Assembly: GCF_002251795.1 (NCBI RefSeq) | Contig: NZ_NOXU01000023.1 | Coordinates: 124,001-188,000 of the forward strand | Reading direction: 5' to 3' | Length of the DNA: 64,000 nucleotides | Source of the DNA: Niveispirillum lacus | GTDB taxonomy: Bacteria; Pseudomonadota; Alphaproteobacteria; Azospirillales; Azospirillaceae | Shown here: positions 1 to 8,598 of the stretch, in pieces | Layout: every line of letters starts with the position of its first letter | Numbering within the stretch: position 1 is the first letter of the stretch | The notes under the pieces: model-generated | Seen by the model: the letters and a program-made list of their open reading frames with translations, nothing else | Told to the model about the DNA's origin: nothing | Databases searched by the model: none | Position numbers and translations under genes: made by a program

Positions 1-1
1 A

Positions 2-50
2 CCGTTGCCGTTACCATTCATGTATACTACCATACCAGTTAGGGTCAAGC
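2..50. repeat. 49-bp direct repeat, left copy
   Basis: About 40 of 49 bases match the copy at 1446-1494 without gaps. The conserved ends are CCGTTGCCGTT and a 3' block containing ATACTACCATACCAGTTA followed by GGTCAAGC. The two copies bracket the Fic gene. The TACCATACCA core may be a GntR-type operator because the right copy lies upstream of the alpha-glucuronidase gene; alternatively the repeats record the insertion or duplication that placed fic here. Confidence 0.75.
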
Positions 51-120
51 AGGAATGTTAGCGGTAAAATCAATCAAACACCGCGCCCTGCCCCGGCGGT
101 CAGGCTGGCTCGCCGGGTGT

Positions 121-224
121 TTGTGTATCGAAAGTCGGGATTTTTGATACACAAGCTGTCTTGCCTATCGTTTTCGATAGAGAAGATTGTTTGTCTATCA
201 TATTCTATCATTTTTGATAGACAA
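121..224 (+). promoter_or_regulatory. Three stacked inverted repeats upstream of fic
   Basis: Three imperfect palindromes of one family lie in a row: TTGTGTATC / GATACACAA (121-129 and 146-154), CTATCG / CGATAG (165-170 and 175-180), and TTGTCTATCA / TGATAGACAA (191-200 and 215-224). The AT-rich block sits 55 bp before the probable fic start, so it is likely a multi-site operator. The repressor is unknown; autoregulation by Fic itself is possible but unproven. Confidence 0.6.
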
Positions 225-278
225 GCCGCGCGACCTGTCGGTCAGTCTGCGATTGAGCAGACGGATGGCGCGGCATGG

Positions 279-1433
279 ATGGACCGGATGACTGGAATGA
301 AGACCCCGAACGGATATGATCTGGGTGAAGCGGTTCAGTATCATTACGGCAAGTTTCCACCGGTGATCGGCGACTATGCGCGGATCGTGAAGCCACTGAC
401 GCGCGCAACAGCAGCACTGGCGCGGTATGACCAGATGCTCAAAAGCCTGCATAACAATGATATCCTGCTGGCACCGTTACGGAGCCAGGAAGCCGTCATC
501 TCGTCACGCATGGAAGGGACAGTCAGTACGCTGGACGAGGTCCTGCGCATCGAAGCTGAATTTGACGAGGCGGCGGACGAAGCCCATGGCAATGCGCGAA
601 GTGAAGCGGTCGAGGTCTATCTCTACAGCCGTGCCATGGCCTTGGCGCAAAAAAGCATCCAGGAAGGCGCGCCGATCTCCAACTGGCTGATCCGGTCGGC
701 ACATCGGGTGTTGCTGGGCTTCGGTCGGGGGGCCCATCAATCGCCGGGAGAATTCAAGACGGAACAGAATTATCTGGCTGACCGGTTGCACAGACAGATC
801 CTGTTCGTACCGATCAGCCCGGAATTCCTCAATGATGGAATGGAGGCATTGTTCCGGTATATGGCCGATGACGATCAGGAAATCCTGATCCGAACCGCGC
901 TTGCCCATCTGGAATTTGAAGCCCTGCACCCGTTCAAGGATGGTAATGGGCGTATCGGCCGCATGCTGATTCCCTTGATGCTCTGGAAGGCCGGAACCAT
1001 CAGCGAGCCTTATTTCTACGTCAGCGACTATTTCGAACGGAACAAGGACGAATATATCGACCGGATGCGGGCAGCATCGGCATCGGGCGCCTGGGATGAC
1101 TGGGTGCTGTTCTTTCTTTCTGCCCTTGAGGCCCAGGCACGGCAAAATCTCGAAACGGCGGAGAAGATCGCCAGCCTTTACGAGGAGATGAAGGAACGGT
1201 TCCGGGACATCCTGTACTCCAAATGGACCATCAGCGCCCTGGACTTCATCTTCACCCGTCCCGTGTTTCGCAACAGCAGTTTCACCAGCCGGTCTGGAAT
1301 ACCGGGTCCGACCGCACACAAATTTACCCGCAGCCTCGTCGACGCCGGCCTGCTGAGAACGCTGGAGGCTGCTTCAGGCCGCCGTCCCGCCCTCTACGCC
1401 TTCGAACCGCTTCTGGAACTGGTCCGGTCATAG
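279..1433 (+). CDS. Fic family protein (AMP-transferase type)
   Basis: Fic proteins transfer AMP (or another NMP) from a nucleotide to a hydroxyl on a target protein. The signature HPFKDGNGRIGR, with catalytic His near residue 217, is intact, and an N-terminal SSRMEG segment (residues 75-80) matches the inhibitory (S/T)xxxE(G/N) helix, so this would be a self-inhibited class II Fic. The C-terminal 80 residues look like a winged helix, common in Fic/DOC proteins of about 370-390 aa that regulate their own operon. The start at 279 is chosen because upstream codons run through the palindromic promoter block; ATGs at 288 and 297 are alternatives. No partner antitoxin gene is adjacent. The target is unknown. 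Confidence 0.85.
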   Translation: MDRMTGMKTPNGYDLGEAVQYHYGKFPPVIGDYARIVKPLTRATAALARYDQMLKSLHNNDILLAPLRSQEAVISSRMEGTVSTLDEVLRIEAEFDEAADEAHGNARSEAVEVYLYSRAMALAQKSIQEGAPISNWLIRSAHRVLLGFGRGAHQSPGEFKTEQNYLADRLHRQILFVPISPEFLNDGMEALFRYMADDDQEILIRTALAHLEFEALHPFKDGNGRIGRMLIPLMLWKAGTISEPYFYVSDYFERNKDEYIDRMRAASASGAWDDWVLFFLSALEAQARQNLETAEKIASLYEEMKERFRDILYSKWTISALDFIFTRPVFRNSSFTSRSGIPGPTAHKFTRSLVDAGLLRTLEAASGRRPALYAFEPLLELVRS

Positions 1434-1445
1434 GTCGCAACAAGG

Positions 1446-1494
1446 CCGTTGCCGTTTCTCAGCATCCATACTACCATACCAGTTAAGGTCAAGC
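1446..1494. repeat. 49-bp direct repeat, right copy
   Basis: This is the second copy of the repeat at 2-50. It starts 12 bp after the fic stop codon. It lies in the 306-bp gap before the alpha-glucuronidase gene, together with the LacI-type operator at 1512-1525; the rest of that gap shows no gene. Confidence 0.75.
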
Positions 1495-1511
1495 GCCCTC
1501 TTATGGATTTT

Positions 1512-1525
1512 TGATAGCGCTACCA
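1512..1525. promoter_or_regulatory. LacI-type operator (XylR-like) upstream of alpha-glucuronidase
   Basis: TGATAGCGCTACCA, with the palindromic core TAGCGCTA, is the classic LacI-family half-site arrangement with a central CG. The identical 14-mer occurs at 5953-5966 and a variant at 8531-8544. It resembles the operator known for Caulobacter XylR. The LacI gene at 14854 is the natural candidate to bind it. Confidence 0.75.
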
Positions 1526-1739
1526 AAGTCTCTTGAAAGGCGGGCGCGGTTCCCTCACCCTCCCAAACGCTGGTGCGTTCGGGCCCCTCCCTCTCCCACT
1601 ATGTGGGCGAGGGGCGGAGCGGCGCTGTTGAATAGAATACCATCGCGTGTCTGCCAGGCGGGAGGATGGGGGCGCCACCCCGGAGAACAGAGAAAACGAC
1701 CGGTTCCGCTCATGAAAGGGCCGGCGGCAGGGAGGAAAA

Positions 1740-3863
1740 ATGCGCGTATTTGTACGCCTGCTGGCGGGGCTGCTGCTGGCCGCCGGCCTGCTGGGGTCCG
1801 CCCATGCGGAAGACGGCTATGATCTGTGGCTGCGGTTCCGGCCGCTGACGGGTGCCGCGCTTGCCCAGACGGAAACCCGCCTGGGCAGTATTGCGGCGGC
1901 GGATACCAAGGATATTGCCGTGGCGGAGCTGTCGCGGGGTCTGTCGGGCCTGTTGGGCAAACCGGTCCCGGTCCTGCCCGATGGCAAGGTGGTGCTGGGT
2001 ACCGCCGACGATCCCGCCATCCAGGCCCTGGGCCTGGACCTGCGCGGGCTTGGCCCCGACGGTTATGTCATCCGCAGCGTCGGTGACCGTACCATCGTGG
2101 CCGGCGGGTCACGCACGGGTCTGCTTTATGGTGTGTTCCACCTGCTGCGTCTGGCGCAGGAAACGGCCCCCCTGACCGCACTGAACCTGCGGGAAGTGCC
2201 AAAGATCGACCGTCGCATCCTGAACCATTGGGACAATCTGGACCGTTATGTCGAACGCGGCTATGCGGGCCAGTCCATCTGGGACTGGCACAAGCTGCCG
2301 GACTGGCAGGACCCGCGTTACACCGACTATGCCCGCGCCAATGCCTCGATCGGCATCAATGGCACTGTCCTGAACAATGTGAATGCCAATGCCACCATCC
2401 TGACCCGGCCCTATCTGGAAAAGGTGGCGGCCCTGGCAGCGGTGTTTCGGCCCTATGGCATCCGTGTCTATCTGACCGCCCGGTTCTCCGCGCCGAAAGA
2501 AATCGGCGGCCTGCCCCATGCCGATCCGGCCGACCCGGCTGTGGCCGCCTGGTGGAAGGCCAAGGCGGATGAGATTTACAGCATCATCCCCGATTTCGGC
2601 GGTTTCCTGGTCAAGGCCAATTCGGAAGGCCAGCCGGGCCCGCAGGATTATGGCCGCACCCATGCCGACGGGGCCAATATGCTGGCCGATGCCCTGGCGC
2701 CCCATGGCGGCATCGTCATGTGGCGGGCCTTTGTCTATAGCCATGAGACCCCCGACGACCGCGCCAAACAGGCCTATACGGAGTTTGTGCCCCTGGACGG
2801 AAAGTTCCGCGACAATGTCCTGGTGCAGGTGAAGAACGGCGCCATTGATTTCCAGCCGCGCGAACCGTTCCATCCGTTGTTTGGCGCCATGCCAAAGACG
2901 CCACTGGTGATGGAATTCCAGATCACCAAGGAATATCTGGGCTTTGCGACCCATCTCGTCTATCTGGCGCCCATGTGGAAAGAGGTGCTGGACGCCGACA
3001 CTTTCCGCCCGAAACAGGGATCAACGGTCGCCAAGGTGGTGGATGGCAGCCTGGATGGGCACAGGCTGTCGGCCATGGCCGGTGTGGCCAATATCGGTGT
3101 CGACCGCACCTGGTCCGGCTCCCATTTCGATCAGGCCAACTGGTATGCCTATGGCAGGCTGGCCTGGAACCATGGGCTGTCGTCAGAGGTCATCGCACGC
3201 GAATGGGCCGCCGCCACCTTTGGCGCTGACCCGGCCCTGGTGAACCCGATCCTGTCCATGATGCTGCCCTCGCATCAGGCGGTGGTCGATTATATGACGC
3301 CCCTGGGCCTGCACCATCTGATGGGCCGCGGACATCATTACGGCCCGGCCCCCTGGCTTGAAGGCGGCCCGCGCGCCGACTGGACCTCGGTCTATTACCA
3401 TCGCGCCACCCGGACCGGCATCGGCTTTGACCGCACCCGCCGGGGCAGCGGCGCCGTCGATCAATATGCCCCAATCTGGGCCGACCGGTTCGACAAGGTG
3501 AAGACCACGCCGCCGGAATTCCTACTCTGGTTCCACCATGTCGGCTGGCAGGAAAAACTGGCCACCGGCCGCACGCTCTGGGCCGAACTGCTGCACCGCT
3601 ATGGCCAGGGTATTGAGACGGTGGCCGGCATGCGCCGCACCTGGGACGGGTTGAAGGGCAAGGTCGATGATGCCCGCTGGCAGCAGACCGCCACCTTCCT
3701 GTCGATCCAGCACAAAGAAGCCCAATGGTGGCGCGATGCCAGTGTGGCCTATTGGCAATCGATCCATGGCCTGCCCCTGCCGCCGGGCGAACAGCCGCCA
3801 CCGCAGCCGCTTTCCTACTACCAGTCCCTATCATTCCCATTCGCGCCGGGAGATGGCAAATGA
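1740..3863 (+). CDS. GH67 alpha-glucuronidase
   Basis: Removes (4-O-methyl)glucuronic acid from the non-reducing end of glucurono-xylooligosaccharides. Residues 1-23 form a signal peptide ending in SAHA, so the enzyme is exported, probably periplasmic. The GH67 block KANSEGQPGP carries the expected catalytic acid (Glu-296), and NGAIDFQ (Asp-370) and MEFQITKEY (Glu-398) carry the two residues that activate water in characterised GH67 enzymes, at matching spacing. The 707-aa length is normal. A strong ribosome site (GGGAGG) precedes the ATG. It is the first gene of the xylan unit and overlaps the next gene by 4 bp (ATGA). A LacI-type operator lies about 215 bp upstream. The family is often named AguA. 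Confidence 0.95.
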   Translation: MRVFVRLLAGLLLAAGLLGSAHAEDGYDLWLRFRPLTGAALAQTETRLGSIAAADTKDIAVAELSRGLSGLLGKPVPVLPDGKVVLGTADDPAIQALGLDLRGLGPDGYVIRSVGDRTIVAGGSRTGLLYGVFHLLRLAQETAPLTALNLREVPKIDRRILNHWDNLDRYVERGYAGQSIWDWHKLPDWQDPRYTDYARANASIGINGTVLNNVNANATILTRPYLEKVAALAAVFRPYGIRVYLTARFSAPKEIGGLPHADPADPAVAAWWKAKADEIYSIIPDFGGFLVKANSEGQPGPQDYGRTHADGANMLADALAPHGGIVMWRAFVYSHETPDDRAKQAYTEFVPLDGKFRDNVLVQVKNGAIDFQPREPFHPLFGAMPKTPLVMEFQITKEYLGFATHLVYLAPMWKEVLDADTFRPKQGSTVAKVVDGSLDGHRLSAMAGVANIGVDRTWSGSHFDQANWYAYGRLAWNHGLSSEVIAREWAAATFGADPALVNPILSMMLPSHQAVVDYMTPLGLHHLMGRGHHYGPAPWLEGGPRADWTSVYYHRATRTGIGFDRTRRGSGAVDQYAPIWADRFDKVKTTPPEFLLWFHHVGWQEKLATGRTLWAELLHRYGQGIETVAGMRRTWDGLKGKVDDARWQQTATFLSIQHKEAQWWRDASVAYWQSIHGLPLPPGEQPPPQPLSYYQSLSFPFAPGDGK

Positions 3864-5911
3864 GCATTGTTCGGCCAAAAAATTCCTGCCTCCCCCGCGA
3901 AAGCGGACATCCAGGGGGGGGCCTCACACAGCGTCGTCTCCACGGCCCCTGGGTCCCCGCTTACGCAGGGAAGGCCGCTTATATCGCCGCCACGACCGTC
4001 GCGCTGCTCTCCCCCCTGCCCGTCCTGGCCGCCGATACGCCGCTGCTGCACCCGATGTTCCAGGATCATGGCGTGTTGCAGCGGGACCGGCCCATCCCCG
4101 TCTGGGGCACGGCCAAGCCCGGCGAACCCGTCACGGTCAGCCTGGGCACCGCTCAGGCCACCGCCAAGGCCGGCAAGGACGGTCGCTGGCAGGCCACCTT
4201 GCCGGCACAGACGGCCGGTGGTCCCTTCACGCTCACGGCCAAAAGCCCCAGCGCCGAACAGACGGCAAGCGATGTGCTGGTCGGTGATGTCTATCTCTGT
4301 TCCGGCCAGTCCAACATGGAGATGCAGGTCCGCCGTTCGCTCGACTCCTGGGTGGAGATGGGAACCCGCGCCAACCAGCCACAGATACGCTACCTGAATG
4401 TGCAGCGTGACACCGCCACCCGCGCCCGGCCGCATTTCGGCAAGCCGGTTTCCTGGCAGGTGACCTCCCCCCAGACTGTCGGCGACATGTCGGCGGTCTG
4501 CTATTTCTTCGGGCGCGAGATGCGCAAGCTGGACGAGGTGCCCGTCGGCCTGATCAATACTGCCTGGGGTGGGTCCAGCATTGAAAGCTGGATGCCGGTG
4601 GAGGAGCTGCGCAAGCAGCCGGACTACAAGGATGCTCTGTCCTTCCTGGCCACCTATGACCGCAACCCGGCCGACGGGGTGCGCGCCTTTGTCGAAGGCT
4701 GGCAACGCTGGTGGACCCAGGCCGGGCAGAAGGCGATCTGGCAGGATGCCTATGGCACCGGTGAGGGCTGGCGCGATGCACCCGCCACCTTCCGCCCCTG
4801 GGAAACCTGGGGCATGCCCGACATGGCGGCCTATAACAATATCGTCTGGATGCGCGCCAGTATCCATCTGACGGCAGAGCAGGCGGCGCAGGGTGTGGCC
4901 CTGCATCTGGGCCCCGCCGATGATCTGGATGTCACCTGGGTGAACGGCACCCCGGTGGGCAGCCAATATGGCCCCGGCGACCCGCGCCGGTACACCCTGC
5001 CGCCCGGCACCCTGAAAGCTGGTGCCAACACCATTACCGTGGCGATCCTGGATGCCTATGGCGATGGCGGCCTGTATGGCACGGCAGAGGCGCAGGCCAT
5101 CGAACTGACCGGCGGCGGCAAACTGCCCCTGCCCACGCCCTGGCAGTTCAAACCCACCCCGGTCGATACGTCGGTCGTGCCGCAGGCGCCCTGGGGCACG
5201 GTCAATGGCCTGTCGACGATCCATAATGCCATGCTGGCCCCCATCGGCCCCTATGGTCTGCGCGCCGCCCTCTGGTACCAGGGGGAAAGCAATGCCGGGC
5301 GGCCGGTCCAGTATCAATCGCTGCTGACCGGTCTGATGGCCGGCTGGCGGCGGCAATTCGGGCCGGACCTGCCCTTCCTGGTGGTACAACTGCCGGAATG
5401 GGGCTATCCGCAGGATAAGCCGATGGAAAGCGGCTGGGCCGCCTTGCGCGAAAGCCAGCGCGCGGCCGTGGCCGCCGATCCCAAGGCGGGGCTGGCCGTG
5501 GCCCTGGGCGTGGGTGACTGGTACGACATCCACCCCGCCAATAAGCAGGTCGTGGCCAAGCGGCTGGTGCGGGCGGCGCGCAAGGTGGTGCGGGGCGAGG
5601 ATGTCGCCCCCTCCGGCGCCGTGCCGGCCAGTGTCACCCGCAGCGGCGACACTGTGTCCATCCGGTTCACCGACATTGATGGCGCCCTGAAGGCCCTGTC
5701 CTATCACCGCCCGCTGGGGTTTGAACTGTGCGGCGAAGGGCCGGGCACTTGCCGCTATGTCGATGCCACCTTGGCGGGCGACACCGTCACCCTGCCGGTT
5801 GGCGGCGGCCCGGCGGTGCGGGTGCGCTATTGCTGGGCCGACAGCCCCATCTGCAACCTTCAGGACAGCGCGCGGCAGCCGCCCGGCCCGTTCGAAGCGG
5901 TCGTGCGGTGA
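3860..5911 (+). CDS. Sialate O-acetylesterase / acetylxylan esterase family (SGNH, DUF303)
   Basis: Probably removes acetyl groups from xylan fragments; the family (SASA domain, CE6-like) also includes sialate 9-O-acetylesterases. Catalytic blocks are visible: LCSGQSNMEM (nucleophile Ser), LWYQGESNAG, and WYDIHPANK carrying the Asp-His pair. A jelly-roll-like insertion lies between the first two blocks, as in other long members. The start overlaps the alpha-glucuronidase stop (ATGA), so the genes are translationally coupled. The first 37 or so residues are odd: they are encoded by a degenerate palindromic repeat element (3891-3971), which replaces the n-region of the signal peptide; the hydrophobic core and an LAAD cleavage region follow. 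Confidence 0.88.
   Translation: MSIVRPKNSCLPRESGHPGGGLTQRRLHGPWVPAYAGKAAYIAATTVALLSPLPVLAADTPLLHPMFQDHGVLQRDRPIPVWGTAKPGEPVTVSLGTAQATAKAGKDGRWQATLPAQTAGGPFTLTAKSPSAEQTASDVLVGDVYLCSGQSNMEMQVRRSLDSWVEMGTRANQPQIRYLNVQRDTATRARPHFGKPVSWQVTSPQTVGDMSAVCYFFGREMRKLDEVPVGLINTAWGGSSIESWMPVEELRKQPDYKDALSFLATYDRNPADGVRAFVEGWQRWWTQAGQKAIWQDAYGTGEGWRDAPATFRPWETWGMPDMAAYNNIVWMRASIHLTAEQAAQGVALHLGPADDLDVTWVNGTPVGSQYGPGDPRRYTLPPGTLKAGANTITVAILDAYGDGGLYGTAEAQAIELTGGGKLPLPTPWQFKPTPVDTSVVPQAPWGTVNGLSTIHNAMLAPIGPYGLRAALWYQGESNAGRPVQYQSLLTGLMAGWRRQFGPDLPFLVVQLPEWGYPQDKPMESGWAALRESQRAAVAADPKAGLAVALGVGDWYDIHPANKQVVAKRLVRAARKVVRGEDVAPSGAVPASVTRSGDTVSIRFTDIDGALKALSYHRPLGFELCGEGPGTCRYVDATLAGDTVTLPVGGGPAVRVRYCWADSPICNLQDSARQPPGPFEAVVR
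3891..3971. repeat. Palindromic repeat element inserted in coding sequence
   Basis: The arms TCCCCCGCGAAAGCGG...CATCCAGG (3891-3915) and CCTGGGTCCCCGCTTACGCAGGGA (3948-3971) are imperfect inverted complements of the intergenic repeat type seen at 36341-36442. Translation gives a CLPRESGHPGG...WVPAYAGK peptide, which is typical of such repeats when read through. The element keeps the reading frame open and supplies the N-terminus of the esterase precursor. Confidence 0.75.
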
Positions 5912-5952
5912 TCGCGAACACCCGCATTGACAACCAGATCAATGTACCTCAA

Positions 5953-5966
5953 TGATAGCGCTACCA
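5953..5966. promoter_or_regulatory. LacI-type operator upstream of GH3 gene
   Basis: TGATAGCGCTACCA is identical over 14 bp to the site at 1512-1525. It lies 51 bp before the GTG start of the GH3 gene, a position suited to repression of a separate promoter for that gene. Confidence 0.75.
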
Positions 5967-6017
5967 TCGCTCCGACAGAGGGCGAGGTTAGAGCAAAGAC
6001 ACCGGGAGGAAAATTCA

Positions 6018-8420
6018 GTGACGACACCAAAGCTGTCACGCCGACTGTTCGGCGCCAGCCTGCTGGCGCTTACCTCCGCTGCGGCCGTGCCCGCCGGCAT
6101 CGCCTTTGCGCGCGGCAAGGAACCCTACCGCAACCCCGCCCTGCCCATCGACCAGCGGGTCGAAGACCTTCTTTCGCGCATGACGCTGGAAGAGAAGGTG
6201 GCCCAGATGATCGGCATCTGGCAGGACAAGAAGCTGGTCAACAACGACAAGGGCGGCTTCGACGCCAAACGTGCTGCCCAGGCCTTCCCCAACGGCTTGG
6301 GTCAGATTTCCCGTCCGGGTGACCGGGTGGGTGCGGTGGACAAGGATGGCGCGCCCATCGCCGCCGGGGCCAAGGCCAATATCATCAACCGTGAGGGGCT
6401 GGAGGCCGCCACCTATGCCAACGATGCCCAGAAATGGGCGGTTGAGCAGACGCGCCTTGGCATCCCGCTGATTTTCCATGAAGAGGCCCTGCACGGCTTT
6501 GTGGGGCGCGGCGCCACCAGTTTCCCGCAATCCATCGCGCTGGCCAGTTCCTGGGACACCGCCATGGTCGAGCGGATTTTTGCCATCGCCGCGCGGGAGG
6601 CCCGCCTGCGCGGGGTGCATCTGGCGCTGGCCCCGGTGGTTGATATTGTCCGCGACCCCCGCTGGGGCCGGACGGAGGAAACCTATGGCGAGGACCCGTG
6701 GCTGGTCTCTGAAATGGGGCTGGCCGCAATGCGCGGTTTCCAGGGCACGACCCTGCCGCTGGCCAAGGATAAGGTCCTGGTCACGCTGAAACACATGACG
6801 GGCCATGGCCAGCCGGAAAGCGGCACCAATGTCGGCCCTGCCCAAATCTCCGAACGCACCTTGCGCGAAAATTTCCTGGTGCCATTTGAACGCGCGGTCA
6901 AGAACCTGCCCATCCGCGCCATCATGCCCTCCTATAACGAGGTGGATGGCGTCCCCAGCCATGGCAATAAGTGGCTGCTGGACACGGTCCTGCGCCAGGA
7001 ATGGGGCTATCAGGGCGCATTGGTCAGCGATTATTTCGCCATTCGCGAAATGAAGACCGTCCACCAGATGACATCGGGTCTGGCCGATGGGGCCGTCCGG
7101 GCGTTGAATGCCGGGGTGGATGTGGAATTGCCCGATGGCGAAGCCTATCCGCTGCTGCCCGGTCTGGTGCGCGAAGGCAAGGTTTCCGAAGCCCAGATCG
7201 ACACGGCCGTGCGCCGCATCCTGCGCATGAAGTTTGAGGCGGGCCTGTTTGAGGCCCCCTATGTCGATGCCAAGGTGGCGGATAAACTGACCGCCACCCC
7301 GGATGCCATCGCGCTGGCGCGTGAGGCGGCGGCCCGGTCGATGATCCTGCTGAAGAATGCCAACAACGCCCTGCCGCTGAACCCCAATGCCACGGGCACA
7401 CTGCTGGTCGTCGGCACCCATGCCAGGGACACGCCGATCGGTGGCTATTCGGAAGTGCCGCGCAAGGTGGTGTCGGTGGTCGAAGGTCTGACCGCCGCCG
7501 CCGGCAAGAGCCTGAAGGTGGAGTATGCCGAAGGCGTGCGCCTGACCCGGCAGCGTGTCTGGGAAGAAGACAAGGTTGAGCCGATCCCCGACGCCGAGAA
7601 TGATGTTCTGATCGCCGAGGCCGTGGCCAAGGCCGCCAAGGCCGATACGATCTTGATGGTGCTGGGCGAAAACGAACAGTTGAGCCGGGAGGCCTGGGCC
7701 AAGAACCATCTGGGCGACCGCGCCAGCCTGGAGCTTTATGGAAGGCAGTCGGACCTGGCCGAGGCCATGTTCAAGACCGGCAAGAAGGTCATTATCCTGC
7801 TGCTGAATGGCCGCCCGCTGTCGGTGAACCGGCTGGTGGAAAAGGCCGACGCCCTGATTGAGGGCTGGTATCTGGGCCAGGAGACCGGCAATGGCGTGGC
7901 CGACGTGGTGTTCGGCAAGGTCTCGCCGGGCGGCAAACTGCCCATCACCATTCCGCGGTCGGTGGGCCAACTGCCGGTTTTCTACAATGCCAAACCTTCG
8001 GCCCGGCGCGGCTACCTGTTTGATGATATCACGCCCTTGTTCCCGTTCGGCTTCGGCCTGACCTATTCAACCTTCGAAATGGACGCCCCGACCCTGTCGC
8101 GTGGCCAGATCGGGGTGGCGGACAGCGTCGATATCTCGGTAACCCTGCGCAATACCGGGGCGCGCACGGCCGATCAGGTGGTGCAGATCTATCTGCGCGA
8201 TGAAGAAGCCTCGGTCACCCGGCCGCTGATGGAATTGAAGCGTTTCCAGCGCGTGACCCTGGCGGCGGGCGCCAGCAGCACCGTGCGCTTCACCCTGACC
8301 CCCGAAGACCTGTCGATCTGGAACATCGACATGAAACGGGTGGTGGAACCGGGTGTCTTTACCATCAGTGCTGGATTCGACTCTGTGGCGTTGAAATCCG
8401 TCCAACTGACCGTGGTTTAA
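6018..8420 (+). CDS. GH3 beta-xylosidase / beta-glucosidase, Tat-exported
   Basis: Hydrolyses terminal beta-xylosyl or beta-glucosyl units; context favours xylo-oligosaccharides. The start is the GTG at 6018, nine bases after GGGAGGA. The N-terminus SRRLFGASLLALTSAA is a twin-arginine signal, so the folded enzyme goes to the periplasm. The GH3 N-domain carries the nucleophile in LVSDYFAI (Asp-338); GENEQLSREAW lies in the C-domain region expected to supply the acid/base Glu. A fibronectin-III-like domain closes the protein (about residues 690-800). The 800-aa length is standard. It follows the esterase by about 100 bp with its own operator. Exact substrate cannot be fixed from sequence alone. 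Confidence 0.92.
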   Translation: MTTPKLSRRLFGASLLALTSAAAVPAGIAFARGKEPYRNPALPIDQRVEDLLSRMTLEEKVAQMIGIWQDKKLVNNDKGGFDAKRAAQAFPNGLGQISRPGDRVGAVDKDGAPIAAGAKANIINREGLEAATYANDAQKWAVEQTRLGIPLIFHEEALHGFVGRGATSFPQSIALASSWDTAMVERIFAIAAREARLRGVHLALAPVVDIVRDPRWGRTEETYGEDPWLVSEMGLAAMRGFQGTTLPLAKDKVLVTLKHMTGHGQPESGTNVGPAQISERTLRENFLVPFERAVKNLPIRAIMPSYNEVDGVPSHGNKWLLDTVLRQEWGYQGALVSDYFAIREMKTVHQMTSGLADGAVRALNAGVDVELPDGEAYPLLPGLVREGKVSEAQIDTAVRRILRMKFEAGLFEAPYVDAKVADKLTATPDAIALAREAAARSMILLKNANNALPLNPNATGTLLVVGTHARDTPIGGYSEVPRKVVSVVEGLTAAAGKSLKVEYAEGVRLTRQRVWEEDKVEPIPDAENDVLIAEAVAKAAKADTILMVLGENEQLSREAWAKNHLGDRASLELYGRQSDLAEAMFKTGKKVIILLLNGRPLSVNRLVEKADALIEGWYLGQETGNGVADVVFGKVSPGGKLPITIPRSVGQLPVFYNAKPSARRGYLFDDITPLFPFGFGLTYSTFEMDAPTLSRGQIGVADSVDISVTLRNTGARTADQVVQIYLRDEEASVTRPLMELKRFQRVTLAAGASSTVRFTLTPEDLSIWNIDMKRVVEPGVFTISAGFDSVALKSVQLTVV

Positions 8421-8432
8421 GCAGCGTTTTGC

Positions 8433-8521
8433 GTAGGTCAGGGCGCAGCGATGATCCGCCCTGACAGCAGAAATCTCCCCTTTTCTGCCGGGGTTCAGGC
8501 TTTGCCTGTCACCTGACCTAC
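8433..8521 (+). other. Structured intergenic RNA region between GH3 gene and xylX
   Basis: An outer 10-bp stem GTAGGTCAGG / CCTGACCTAC (8433-8442 and 8512-8521) encloses hairpins GCAGAAA / TTTCTGC (8467-8473, 8482-8488) and AGGC / GCCT (8497-8507). A competing hairpin TCAGGGCG / CGCCCTGA (8438-8445, 8457-8464) shares one outer arm, so two exclusive folds exist. No T-run follows. It may be a transcript end or processing structure for the GH3 mRNA, or a cis-acting leader of xylX. Confidence 0.45.
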
Positions 8522-8530
8522 ACAGTTTTC

Positions 8531-8544
8531 TGTTACCGCTATCA
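8531..8544. promoter_or_regulatory. LacI-type operator upstream of xylX operon
   Basis: TGTTACCGCTATCA matches the TGxTAxCGxTAxCA pattern of the two identical sites upstream, with a CCGC centre. It lies 55 bp before the xylX ATG and probably lets the LacI regulator control the xylose oxidation operon. Confidence 0.65.
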
Positions 8545-8598
8545 ATTCCATTGCGTAATCGCTAAACTCTGTTGCCCATCCAGGGAGTTATTCCGACC

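Noticed and set aside
117-278. Upstream extension of the Fic protein
   Set aside because: The sequence is built from the palindromic promoter repeats and translates to a peptide unlike Fic N-termini.
2109-2954. Long open frames on the opposite strand of the GH67, esterase, GH3 and xylD genes
   Set aside because: They mirror GC-rich codon bias of the real genes, have no recognisable domains or ribosome sites, and overlap well-supported coding regions entirely.
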